Assembly: GCA_027577595.1 (NCBI GenBank)
Contig: JANBRJ010000024.1
Coordinates: 1-64,000, forward strand
Direction of reading: 5' to 3'
Origin: Coemansia sp. RSA 487
Taxonomy: Eukaryota > Kickxellomycota > Kickxellomycetes > Kickxellales > Kickxellaceae
DNA length: 64,000 bases
Positions 41,888 to 50,907 of the stretch are shown here, piece after piece. Below the pieces are notes generated by a model. It did not search any database, was not told where the DNA came from, and saw nothing but the letters and a program-made list of their open reading frames with translations. Both the position numbers and the translations under genes were made by a program. Within the stretch, counting starts at the first letter, position 1, and the number at the start of each line of letters is the position of its first letter.

Positions 41888-43857
41888 TCCAAGTTTAGAA
41901 TAAAATAGTGGCTCTGTTTTTACAAGTTCTGGTTTACAGCAGAGCCCCCTTTCACGAAAGCCACGATTTGAAATATGTTAATTGAAAACTGAGTTGAAAA
42001 AAAGAGGGAAGAGAGGGAGGAGTATTAGACAAAAGTATATTCCAACAACCGGAGATTACACAACACTCTTGCAATGAGAATAATACAAAATATAGATATG
42101 AAAAAGCCCACGTTTTGAAAAAAAGGACTTGTAAAAAAAAAAAGAATATGGAGAAAAAAAGAAAAAGAAAAAGAACAAACTCTTGTTGCTCAAAGGTGGT
42201 TTTTTTTCTTGGGATATTTTTCCAGTAATAGTGATGATGCAATCGCAGCCCTTTTCAGCCTATTCGACTAGAACCAGATCCCACGGTCGCTAGTTTTATT
42301 GTGCTATTTGGAGGCGTCTTACCCACTTCCCTTGCTCCAAGCATGCCAAGACAATACACTTCCTTTTTTTCTTAGGTGCATCGTATCCTAAACGACCTCG
42401 GAAGCTACTTTTTTGCACCTGGTCAGGTTCTGGTTTTAATGATACACTAGCGATGGCACGTGCCCTCCGTTGTATTCCAAAATGAGGTTGCATGCTATTG
42501 GTAATTGTCGCTACAAAAAATAAGTAGGGGAGGGGAAACCATTGTGAGCGCATATTGGTAAAAAAAAAGCGTGCATATTTTGGGCCAGGTGGGGGAAGAA
42601 GCGGCCGATGTTGTGCGTGAGGAATTGTTGTGGTTGGAGAACCGGCAGCAAAGTGTAGGCGAATAATAATAGAAACAAGAGATAGTTTGTAGAGTTGGTT
42701 CTTTGCAAACGCTGAACAAAACCAAACAAAACACAGCATTAAATATCAACAAAAGCTTGCCTGGCGTAAACATCTCACTATGTTCGCCCAGCGGCCATAG
42801 ACAAGAGGGCCCCCACACCAGCCCTAAAGCCCCAGACTGAGGACAGCGACGCCTGACCCGGAAAGGCTGCTCGATGCACAGCGTGTGCTGTGTGCGCTTC
42901 TGCGCTTTTATACCATGGACAACACAGAAATAATGGCTGCAAAATCGGAAAATGGCAAACATTTATCTTTTCGCCCATTTATTTTGCGCTGAAAGAACAT
43001 TGAAGCGTAGACATAATAATATCCAGAATGTTCTACCAACAGAACAGCAAAAACAGTGAGAATAGTTGCTTAGTAATTAAACAGGTATATTTGCCACTGC
43101 CTTTTACTTGTACGCTGTAACAAGATAAGCGAATGTTGCTTCAGAAAACCAGACAAGTGCCAATCGGCCATACAGGTTCAAACAGGTATCATTTTCATCA
43201 CATCCACTCTACAAACAAGTGGCATTGGACACACTAGTTCCCGGCGAGCAGCATCTGGTGGCAGTTGTGCTGGCTAGAAAACTGGTGTTGGCCCAGTGCA
43301 ACGCAAGTAATAGTAGCTTTGATATATAGATTTCCATTTCAGTAGTTCTCAAGAGACCAAGTGAAAAAGAAATATAAAACTATTGAGGAAGCACCGTCGG
43401 TTTTTGAAACAGATTACATTATGAGTATGGGCTAAAGCGGTTGCACGTGACCAAAACCACAAAATATTTTTTGTAGCATGGAGAGTCAAAAAAAGGGGGA
43501 GTCACCAATGCAGAACTGCAGCTCGATTAATATTGGCGTACAGCGAGTTGCCGTGCTTGAATGCTGAGCGGCTTCCTAAGTTGGTGTAAGTTGGTGTTGT
43601 TAGGGCTTTAGACCAAGAAGACAGGTGTCAATTGATGAGACGCTTCTTGTTTTCACTGTCTACTGCCTTTCATATAACTATCTTTTAGCCAAACTCTCTT
43701 GTCAAAATAAGCCTCTTTATCTTTTCACTTCTGCCCCCCTTTTCGACAGACAAAAGGAATTATCATCTGCATCCCGATATTACTACTACTTCTTTGAACA
43801 ATAGCTCCAGGTCGCCCACGGAATAAAGATAAAGATAACAGGAGCAATCAGGATCAC
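41888..43857. other. Long intergenic region with a GC-rich TATA-flanked segment
   Basis: About 2 kb between divergent GID4 and MBOAT genes. It is mostly AT-rich, but 42,775-42,905 is GC-rich and is preceded on the minus strand by a TATAAAAG box (42,905-42,912). A minus-strand frame at about 42,296-42,493 with a PKKKRKC patch could be a small exon but has A/T-ending codons. The MBOAT promoter lies at the right end. No RNA family was recognised. Confidence 0.4.
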
Positions 43858-45345
43858 ATGGAGATACTGAACAAAGGACTGTTGTGGATCTCGACACACT
43901 ATCTGGGCGGAATCCCCGTCGACCGGATAGCCACCGTAGTCGCCGTGCTTCTATCGTATGCTCTGGCGCACGTGTACCGGCGCGTTCCAGTCGCTGGAAA
44001 CGGAAAGTACAAGCACTTGTACTCGATAGCAAGCTCGGTGGTGCTCTTCGGGCTGATACAGGACCAGTGCTGGGGGCTCGTGCATCTCTTTGGCGGCGCA
44101 CTGGTGGTATATGCGCTGATGGTAGCGCTCAGGGGCCGCGCAATGGTAGCGGCAGTGTTTCTGGTAGCAATGCTCCACATGTCGTACAGCCAGATCCGGC
44201 GCCAAATGGCTGAGGCTACAGCGACCGAGAATGGCGGATACGTGGCGTTCGACCACACGGGTGCGCAGATGGTGTTTGTCATCAAGGTCACGTCGCTGGC
44301 GTGGTGCATCGACGATGGCCGCCAGCCCAGCGCACAGCTGTCGGCGTACCAGCGCAAGAACGCAATTGCAAAGATGCCAACCCTGCTGGAGTTTTTCGGC
44401 TACGTATTCTTCTTTCCTGGGCTGGCTGTCGGCCCAGCGTTTGAGCTGGCCACGTACCGGCGCATGGTTCATCTCGACAACATCGGTGCAATGCGCACGC
44501 AGACGCTCAGGGCGTACAGGAAGCTGGCTGAGGGCTTCTTCTGGATGGCTGTCTACGTCGTATACGGCGGAAGGCTGACGATGCCCTTCATGGCAACCGA
44601 CAAATTTGTAGCTACGCACCCAGGGTATGTTTCCAGGGTGCTGTACCTGTGCGCGGCTGGCGTGGTGACCCGTGCAGCATACTACACGGCGTGGAAGATG
44701 AGCGAGGGTGCGTGCATTGTAGCGGGGCTGGGTTTCGACGGTAGCGCTGACAGAGACGCCGGCAGAGGAGCTGACGGTGGGCAGGCGCAGTGGATGGACA
44801 TCGCCAACGTGCATGTGCGGGGCGTGGAGGTTGGGACCAGCCTGAAGCAGCTGATCGACGGCTGGAACATCGGCACCAACACGTGGCTGCGGCACCACGT
44901 GTACCTACGCATTCTCCAGCTCAGACCCAAGCGTGGCGCTGCCGCCGCAACCGTCATCACCTTCCTGGTGTCTGCCTGGTGGCATGGCTTCTACCCGGGC
45001 TACTATCTGACCTTTGTCTTGGGCGCCATAGCGTCCAATGCTGCGCGCACGCTGCGCAGGTCGCTGAATCCGCTGGTGGCGCTTGGTCCCGATACTGAAA
45101 CACCCGCCTCCGCACGCAAACGCGCCGTCAAGCGCATGTATGACGTTGCCGGGTGGGCACTGTCCAAGTACACGCTGGATTTCACCACCACCCCCTTCAT
45201 GGCGCTGTCGCTGTTGGCCAGTCTGCGCGCCTGGAGTTCCCAATACTTTGCTGTGCCCGTCGGCGTGCTTGCAGTTAACGTCATCTTCAACGTGATGGGT
45301 GTGGGACGTCTTCTGCGCAACCGCTCGCATGCCAAACTAAGTTAG
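43858..45345 (+). CDS. MBOAT lysophospholipid acyltransferase (Ale1/MBOAT1/2-like)
   Basis: The protein has 495 residues and about ten hydrophobic segments. Family hallmarks: GIPVDRIATVVAVLLSYALA at the start, LEFFGYVFFFPGLAVGPAFELATYRR, the conserved GWNIGTNTWLRHHVYLRI (catalytic Asn region) and SAWWHGFYPGYYLTFVLGA with the catalytic His. This is the multipass ER acyltransferase family that reacylates lysophospholipids (Lands cycle); yeast Ale1 acts on several head groups. The C-terminus is KLS with no obvious ER-retrieval KKxx. The ATG at 43858 follows an A-rich leader. No intron is required. The gene ends 142 bp from the convergent 34-residue frame. Confidence 0.94.
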   Translation: MEILNKGLLWISTHYLGGIPVDRIATVVAVLLSYALAHVYRRVPVAGNGKYKHLYSIASSVVLFGLIQDQCWGLVHLFGGALVVYALMVALRGRAMVAAVFLVAMLHMSYSQIRRQMAEATATENGGYVAFDHTGAQMVFVIKVTSLAWCIDDGRQPSAQLSAYQRKNAIAKMPTLLEFFGYVFFFPGLAVGPAFELATYRRMVHLDNIGAMRTQTLRAYRKLAEGFFWMAVYVVYGGRLTMPFMATDKFVATHPGYVSRVLYLCAAGVVTRAAYYTAWKMSEGACIVAGLGFDGSADRDAGRGADGGQAQWMDIANVHVRGVEVGTSLKQLIDGWNIGTNTWLRHHVYLRILQLRPKRGAAAATVITFLVSAWWHGFYPGYYLTFVLGAIASNAARTLRRSLNPLVALGPDTETPASARKRAVKRMYDVAGWALSKYTLDFTTTPFMALSLLASLRAWSSQYFAVPVGVLAVNVIFNVMGVGRLLRNRSHAKLS

Positions 45346-45487
45346 CTTACATTTGTGGCATCAAGTGGTTCTGTGCATGTGCGTACGCATTCTTTTTCTT
45401 TCTGTCTTTTAAATGTGTTAATTTTTATTTATTTACTAATGGTTCTATGTACTGTTGTGTGATGGGGTTGGACACTCCCTCCCCCCG

Positions 45488-45592
45488 TTAGTAGCGGTAG
45501 TAGACCTCGGCCATGTCGCCCAGCGGTCTAGGCGGGGGAGGAAAGTCTCTGCGGACTTGCATGTCGCTAATATCCCCGTTTTCGATGACCAT
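45488..45592 (-). CDS. Putative 34-residue microprotein
   Basis: A frame of 35 codons from an ATG in AACGACCATGG context to TAA. The product starts MVIENGDISDMQVRRD, then FPPPPRPLGD, and ends EVYYRY. It is acidic in the head and has a polyproline core and an aromatic tail. Most of its codons end in G or C, like the real genes of this window and unlike the AT-rich spacer around it. A TATAAAAG box lies 64 bp upstream on the same strand. The alternative is a last exon of a longer gene: the frame is open for about 20 codons upstream and an ACGCAG could act as splice acceptor, but no convincing partner exon was found. Too short for ordinary gene finders. Confidence 0.45.
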   Translation of the reverse strand: MVIENGDISDMQVRRDFPPPPRPLGDMAEVYYRY

Positions 45593-45655
45593 GGTCGTTT
45601 TGCACAGTGCCGTGCTGCGTGTGGGAATTGGTGAATATCGTGTCCCCAAGGTGCG

Positions 45656-45663
45656 CTTTTATA
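45656..45663 (-). promoter_or_regulatory. TATA box for the microprotein frame
   Basis: TATAAAAG on the minus strand is followed by GCGCA. It lies 64 bp before the ATG at 45592, a spacing that suits a 30-40-nt leader. The 12-mer TATAAAAGCGCA also occurs at 42,901-42,912 on the same strand. Confidence 0.4.
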
Positions 45664-47032
45664 TCTGCTATATGCGTATTAATAATATGATGTGCAGTTG
45701 CTTGTTTTTTTGATCGTTTCCTAATGTGGCGAACAGGGTCTAGATTGGGAACATGGAAGCTCAATGGTATGACTAATGCAAGGAAGATAACCGATAATAA
45801 TAATATATGCAAAGTCGATGAAGCTAAGAAGCTTACTAGAAAAATTTAAACACAAGGAAAAAAACAAAAAAAGGCGGATATGACCTTTTGACTAGCCCAA
45901 AGGACAAGGGATTTAGGAGGAAGAAAGATGAAGAAAAAGAATGATTGATTCAGCCAAAATCTCGTTCTTTATTCTTTGTTTGCGCGGAGGAAGCATGGTC
46001 CTTTTATGTGTGCAATGATGGCAGCCATGGGTGGTAGATGAGGAGTCGATAAAGTGAGCGATAATCCGGGGAGGAGATGGGGGGATACATGTCGGGATGT
46101 TCATGGACTTTAATCCGAAAGATATTGGCTGCCGTTTGCATTCCAGATTATCCCATCTGCGGTCCTGATGAACAAAGACCTTTTTTTTTACTTTGATTGT
46201 CAATTCCATATGCTATTCTTCTTTTTGTCAATTTCATCATGTCGTAAGCTAGGCCGACTGTCCAGCCAGTTTTTTTTTCTTTTTCGGCGTGTTGGTCTGT
46301 TTACAGCAGCCTCCTCTTTTTTGGTGATCATATCAGCCATAGCAATTGCGGGGAACGATGAAAGAAAGGATGTATAGTATCTACTTCTCCACCACCCCAC
46401 GGTATTCAACAGGTGTCGTGGATACCATGTGTGGAGTGTTTTTTCAATTCGACTAGTGGCCAGAAAGCTATGTTTTATCCTTCCTTCAGATGCCGAATAT
46501 TCCATTCATCTCCACCTGACCCACATTTGCTCGCTAATTTCCCTTCTTTTGTTCTCCGACACACGCGACTTCGCTTTCAAAGTCAGTGCCGAGAACTGAC
46601 CAACAGCCATCCCCTCTTGTTCGAGAGGGAGGGAGAATAGGTGCTTTTATTTTGTTGCACGGGACAATGAGGATATCCCTAATGTCCGTGCCTTGTACAC
46701 ACGGAACTTTACTGCACTTGCTAGCTCCGAAAAAGTCATTGAGTATAAATAGCAAATCCTTTTGACATTTCCGGGATTATAAAGTGGCAGAGTTATACTT
46801 AGAATCAAAAACGTGGACAGAGTATAGCGGGAAAGACATGCTTTTTTACTTTCAATATATTTATTGTTTCTTTTACCCGTGGCATGACACCAAGGCATGA
46901 TACACTTGTAACGTTTGTAGAAACAGCAAGCATGCGTTGTTGTCTTTTATTGTTTTATAAATTAAATGGAATTAGAGAGAAGGAACTAACGTTTAAAGGC
47001 TAAACAGAACAAGCACCAGCTAACCACTGTAG
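45664..47032. other. Intergenic region
   Basis: About 1.4 kb, AT-rich, with no frame on either strand showing coding bias. Minus-strand frames near 45,913-46,505 have low-G/C third positions and no motifs. No RNA gene was recognised. Confidence 0.45.
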
Positions 47033-47539
47033 TTACCGAAACTCGATAGTAGCATCGTCAAATCCCAGCTCCTTTAGCAGCCCGAGCGAGCACCTAGTGA
47101 CTTGTTCAAAATTAACAACAAACCCCTTACTGCCGCCATAGTACGGATCCCTGATGATAGCGTCCTTTGCAAGATCGCTGTAGGACCCAAACAAGGCAAC
47201 GTGTGCCTTGGACCCTTTTGGCTTGGCCATGCGCAAGTCATCCAAGTTGCTCTCGTCCATACACAGGATGTAATCGAATCTGTTGAAATCCTTGGTGCTT
47301 ATCTGCCGCGCCCTGTGGTTGACGCGAACCCCTCGTTTCCTGCATGTTTGCGCACTCCGGCTATCAGGAGTGTCTCCTACGTGGAAGTTCGATGTGCCGC
47401 AGCTGTCAATGTCAAATTGCTCGCTTATCCCGTTGGCTTCGACTATGTGCTGAAATACGGCCTCTGCCATCGGTGACCTGCAAATGTTGCCCAGGCACAC
47501 AAAAAGCACGCCCGTCTTTCCGCTACTGTTCGTTGCCAT
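47033..47539 (-). CDS. Low-molecular-weight protein tyrosine phosphatase
   Basis: The ATG at 47539 gives 168 residues, the normal size (about 155-160). The P-loop VCLGNICRSPMAE carries nucleophile Cys15 and Arg21 close to the start, as the family requires. SCGTSNFHVGDTPDSRS and DFNRFDYILCMDESN follow, and the general acid Asp131 is in RDPYYGG, followed by the usual FEQVTRCSLGLL helix. It is cytosolic and hydrolyses phosphotyrosine; yeast Ltp1 and S. pombe Stp1 are the fungal counterparts. A longer frame to 47716 adds a Phe/Tyr-rich head from leader DNA and is not favoured. The promoter side overlaps one copy of the 143-bp repeat. Confidence 0.95.
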   Translation of the reverse strand: MATNSSGKTGVLFVCLGNICRSPMAEAVFQHIVEANGISEQFDIDSCGTSNFHVGDTPDSRSAQTCRKRGVRVNHRARQISTKDFNRFDYILCMDESNLDDLRMAKPKGSKAHVALFGSYSDLAKDAIIRDPYYGGSKGFVVNFEQVTRCSLGLLKELGFDDATIEFR

Positions 47540-47718
47540 TTGTTTTATATACAGCGAATATATATTTGTAAATAGCTTGAAAACGAAAAGCCAGAATAAT
47601 AGGGGTTTCTGATAGCAGCCACCCACGAAGTTGGTAGCTTTTATAGTCGAATGAGCGCGTTCTTTTTGATTTGCTATGACGTATGGGATGCATCGTTGAT
47701 ATGCATTTTTGCTCACTT

Positions 47719-47861
47719 GTCAATCCAGACTGGGATTACTCCCAGCCATTCCCACTCTATGGTATATGCACAGGAAAGGCTGGGAGCTTGGATCGCTACT
47801 GATAGATCCTATGACGCGTATGTAGCATTACTGATGAGCCTGGGAATTCGGTTCATATTTG
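47719..47861. repeat. 143-bp dispersed repeat, copy 1
   Basis: This stretch aligns with 49,083-49,225 along its whole length in the same orientation, by eye roughly two-thirds identical, with blocks CCAGACT-GGATT, AGGCTG, AGCTTGGAT, CTATG-CGCG, CTGAT and AATTCGG. Copy 1 can fold: CTCCCAGCC (47,739-47,747) pairs with GGCTGGGAG (47,778-47,786). No target-site duplication or terminal inverted repeat was recognised. It lies about 180 bp upstream of the phosphatase start. Confidence 0.6.
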
Positions 47862-48378
47862 TTTATTTTTCTGTATTTATTGGTTACCTGCTTAGAATAG
47901 AAAATATATTTTTTCCAATGTTTTTAAACGAATGATGTTCAAACACATTTGATACTACTTCTAATCAGGAGGCAATCAGACCATGCTATGCGAATATGTT
48001 TGTTTTATGATATGTCTGCTCTGAATTACGCAAAAGAGAAGCATATATTGTAAATGTGCCAATAATAAGAATTGGAGGCATGCACCAACAATACGCGTGG
48101 TTGTATAGATCTCAAAACTATAGCGATACTGGCGGCTTCCAGTTGTACGATATACCCCAGTTCAGATTTCTCGGCTTCTAATTACTTGGATTTTTTTGGA
48201 GATTGTCTCTATATTTAGTGCCTGTGTGCAAAAAAAACGAAAGGATTCGCCAGATTTCCAAATTGTTTAACGTACGCGACAATAACACTTTCTTACATTT
48301 TCGTTGTAGCAAGTTTCTATTTAAACTACATTGCATCTAATCTACGAAATAACAGATGTCAATTCTAATTGTGGGCTT
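47862..48378. other. Intergenic spacer
   Basis: About 520 bp, AT-rich, between repeat copy 1 and the stop of the small secreted protein. No coding signal or RNA was recognised. Confidence 0.45.
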
Positions 48379-48702
48379 TTAGAAAATGGTGTTGGCGTTG
48401 GTAAAAGTATTGAGATTGCTGTTTACTGCATTCGCATCCTTGTTGTTGACGTAAAGGGTGTCGTCGTTGAAGTTGGCTGCGTTAAAGTTGGTGTTGAGTG
48501 CATTGGTAAAGCTCGATGCAAACGGGAAACCAAAGCCGTATCCATAGCCAGTGCCAAATCCGCCATAGGGACAGAATCCAGTGGATCCCCATCCATAGCC
48601 GCGCCTCGCTACATGGACATGACTAATAGGAGCAACCGGCGATGAAAGAACCCCGGAAGCGAGGAAAGTGGCGATAGAAGCGACGGAGATGATGCGAATC
48701 AT
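48379..48702 (-). CDS. Small secreted Gly/Tyr/Phe/Asn-rich peptide precursor
   Basis: The protein has 107 residues. Residues 1-21 form a signal peptide (IISVASIATFLASGVLS), followed by a short propeptide that ends in ARR, a Kex2-like dibasic site. The remainder is low complexity: a Gly/Tyr/Phe half (GYGWGSTGFCPYGGFGTGYGYGFGF) with a single cysteine, and an Asn/Thr/Phe half (NTNFNAANFNDD, NSNLNTFTNANTIF). This is unlike hydrophobins (no eight-Cys pattern). It may be a wall-associated or adhesive peptide; the family is not recognised. It sits between two copies of the 143-bp repeat. Confidence 0.65.
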   Translation of the reverse strand: MIRIISVASIATFLASGVLSSPVAPISHVHVARRGYGWGSTGFCPYGGFGTGYGYGFGFPFASSFTNALNTNFNAANFNDDTLYVNNKDANAVNSNLNTFTNANTIF

Positions 48703-49082
48703 TCTGTTTTGAATGTATTGTTGCTGTCTTTATTCTATGGCTGTATGGGTGATGTAGAAAAACAAGCTTCGATAAGGAAACCAGTATACTTATATACGTA
48801 GCAATATGGCACTCTCGCTTTGGCTGAATTACATATTCAATGAATCATTCTGTCATGTGTTGCGATTGACCTGTCGATGAATCTCTAGCCGATTCAAACA
48901 GCCCAATGCATATGCCAATGTTACATCCTATTTTCTCTAGCATAGTTTATAAATGTTGCTTGTGTTGGTCAAATCGATCTTAAGATCATTAATATATCCA
49001 AAACTATATTGTGGAATACATGTTATATCTAAATTTGCGGATCATGTTCTATCTCAGAGTTTCCTTTTATCCATCCAAATAT
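48703..49082. promoter_or_regulatory. Promoter region of the small secreted gene
   Basis: About 380 bp. A minus-strand TATA-like TATATAAGTATA lies near 48,785-48,796, about 85 bp upstream of the ATG at 48702, as expected of a small secreted, strongly expressed gene. No coding signal is seen. Confidence 0.4.
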
Positions 49083-49225
49083 TGCCAACCCAGACTTGGA
49101 TTGCACCCAGTTACACCACTACCCGACAAACACATGAGAGGCTGTAAGCTTGGATTCACCACTGACAGAGCCTATGGCGCGCGTGTGGGGGTTTCTGATA
49201 GCTGAGAATTCGGATTACATTTGTA
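49083..49225. repeat. 143-bp dispersed repeat, copy 2
   Basis: This is the second copy of the repeat at 47,719-47,861, same orientation and same length. The stem that copy 1 can form is only partly kept here (CCCAG against CTGT). The copies bracket the small secreted gene and are about 1.36 kb apart. Possible explanations are an old SINE- or MITE-like insertion pair or a duplicated regulatory block. Confidence 0.6.
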
Positions 49226-49523
49226 AATCTTTTCTTTTGGCTCGCGCAGACTTTTTGGATCATGGGAGAAAAAAAAAGGCGGAGCCAGGGAGTGTCGATC
49301 AAAATGTCTTTTGCTCTCCCCCTTTTTCTTTGTCCCTTTCCCCGAAATTTCAATTTGTTTGCCGCTCAGCAAAAAAAGAAGAAAAAGCTCCACATTTTGT
49401 ATTTTGCAAATTTCTTGTTCTATAATTACACACTCCTTCTCCCTCTTTTTACTTTACATTCGCTTTTTTATATTTCCTTTGTACAGCCAGCTTTGCTATT
49501 TTCCCCAGGTAGCAAATTAGAGA
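49226..49523. other. Spacer before DUF218 gene
   Basis: About 300 bp with strong T/C tracts (TTTGTCCCTTTCCCC and TTCTCCCTCTTTTTAC) typical of the promoter and leader of the next gene. Nothing else is seen. Confidence 0.4.
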
Positions 49524-50513
49524 ATGCTTCCGACAGCAAGAGCGTCGTCATCTAGAGTTCGCATAAACATTCCAACAGTTAATGTCAGCGAAGCATGGAC
49601 GCCAGCACCACTGCGCAAACAACATCTTTTAGGACCACGGCTGCTGCGGCTGTATCTGCCATTCGTGCTAGTGATTTCTCTTGTCCTCAACATATACTAC
49701 TTTACGCGACCGACGCCGCTATCCTTGCCCAGCGCTCTATCGTCAACGCAGGCATCTACAGGACAAGTGCAGCACGAGTACGAAACGGTTGACTTTGGGC
49801 AGATAACCGACCTAATAATTGTGCCAGGGCACGGGATTTACACAAACGAAGGACCGCCGCTCGACGAAAGCAATTGGCATCTACTGCAAATGCAGCGCGG
49901 CGAAGTGGGAGCGTTCATGGCGCACATAGGCAAGGCGGTGGAGATGGTTAAGGAGCAAGACAGCGCGCTTCTCATGTTCAGCGGCGGCAAAACCCGATTG
50001 ACGGCTGGAATGTTCAGCGAGGCACAGGGGTACTGGACGGCGGCCGACCGCATGGGATGGCTTGCAAAGGACGTGTACCGCAGGGTGTTTACTGAGGAGT
50101 ATGCGCGTGACTCGTACGAGAACGTTCTGTTTTCGATTGCACGGTTCCGCGAGATTACAGGACATTATCCAGACCGCATCACGGTAGTTGGGTTTGAGTT
50201 CAAAAAGGACCGGTTCTTAGATCTCCACAGAAAGGCGCTCCGGTACCCGAAGATCAGGTTCAACTATGTGGGCATCAATCCACCCGGCGACTCGACAAAG
50301 CTGCTGCAGGCCGAGCGGGAGAATGCGTACAAGCTGTTTGAAAAAGACTTGTATGGGTGCAAGGGCAGGCTTGCCGAGAAGAAGCGCGAAAGGAACCCGT
50401 TTATGACGGCCCATGGATATGCTAGCTCGTGCCCCGAGATTGCAGCCTTCTTCAACTACTGTCCGAGCAACCCGGTAGCCGTGTACGAAGGGTCGTTACC
50501 ATGGCTCAGCTAA
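49524..50513 (+). CDS. YdcF-like (DUF218) membrane-anchored protein
   Basis: The protein has 329 residues. A basic head precedes one signal anchor (about 37-58, LYLPFVLVISLVLNIYYF). The rest is a DUF218-type domain: DLIIVPGHGIYTNEGPPLDESNW (first strand and conserved PGHG), ALLMFSGGKTR (SGG motif), EEYARDSYENVLFSIARFRE (the acidic/Asn motif of the family) and ITVVGFEFKKDRFLDLH. Bacterial YdcF/SanA/ElyC proteins share this fold and act in envelope metabolism; fungal relatives are ER or Golgi proteins of unknown role. The topology suggests a luminal catalytic-like domain. Function is unknown. The gene is uninterrupted. Confidence 0.83.
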   Translation: MLPTARASSSRVRINIPTVNVSEAWTPAPLRKQHLLGPRLLRLYLPFVLVISLVLNIYYFTRPTPLSLPSALSSTQASTGQVQHEYETVDFGQITDLIIVPGHGIYTNEGPPLDESNWHLLQMQRGEVGAFMAHIGKAVEMVKEQDSALLMFSGGKTRLTAGMFSEAQGYWTAADRMGWLAKDVYRRVFTEEYARDSYENVLFSIARFREITGHYPDRITVVGFEFKKDRFLDLHRKALRYPKIRFNYVGINPPGDSTKLLQAERENAYKLFEKDLYGCKGRLAEKKRERNPFMTAHGYASSCPEIAAFFNYCPSNPVAVYEGSLPWLS

Positions 50514-50907
50514 GCTGCGACAATATAAGACATAGTTAGTGAAAATTTCAGATCGGAACAGCAAGAGAAGTGAAAGTAAGCATGTGGCTAAGTGATTTCG
50601 TGCGACTGAGACCGCGTCTCCTCGAACTTTTGAACCACGAGCAGCTCTGAGCTTTTTTTTTTTTTTGGCTGGAGGGTAAAACGTTTTTCCCGTAAAGCTC
50701 TGATTTAGAAAAATGATCTGGATTCAACGTGAGTCACAGTCCAAAACATCAGCTTATGCATGGCGCAGATTTAAAAGTGAGATGAGGGGTGTGTAGAGTT
50801 TTTTCTTTTTTTTTCAATCATTCCACAGCTAAACTTTTTCTTTTTATCTTATCTATTTTTTTTATTTCAATCATATACTTTTTCTTTAACAAAAGAGAGT
50901 ATACAAA
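50514..50907. other. Spacer, DUF218 to ILV3
   Basis: About 395 bp with T-rich runs (T13 near 50,655-50,667; TTTTTCTTTTTATC blocks near 50,830). Presumed ILV3 promoter; no coding signal. Confidence 0.45.

Noticed and set aside
42296-42493. A 65-codon minus-strand frame with PKKKRKC
   Set aside because: Codons are A/T-ending and no partner exon or family was found, so it is not listed as a gene; the TATA-linked region is kept only as a finding.
43163-43180. GGTTCAAAC, a tRNA B-box-like sequence
   Set aside because: No matching A box or foldable acceptor and anticodon stems nearby. No tRNA gene could be supported anywhere in the window.
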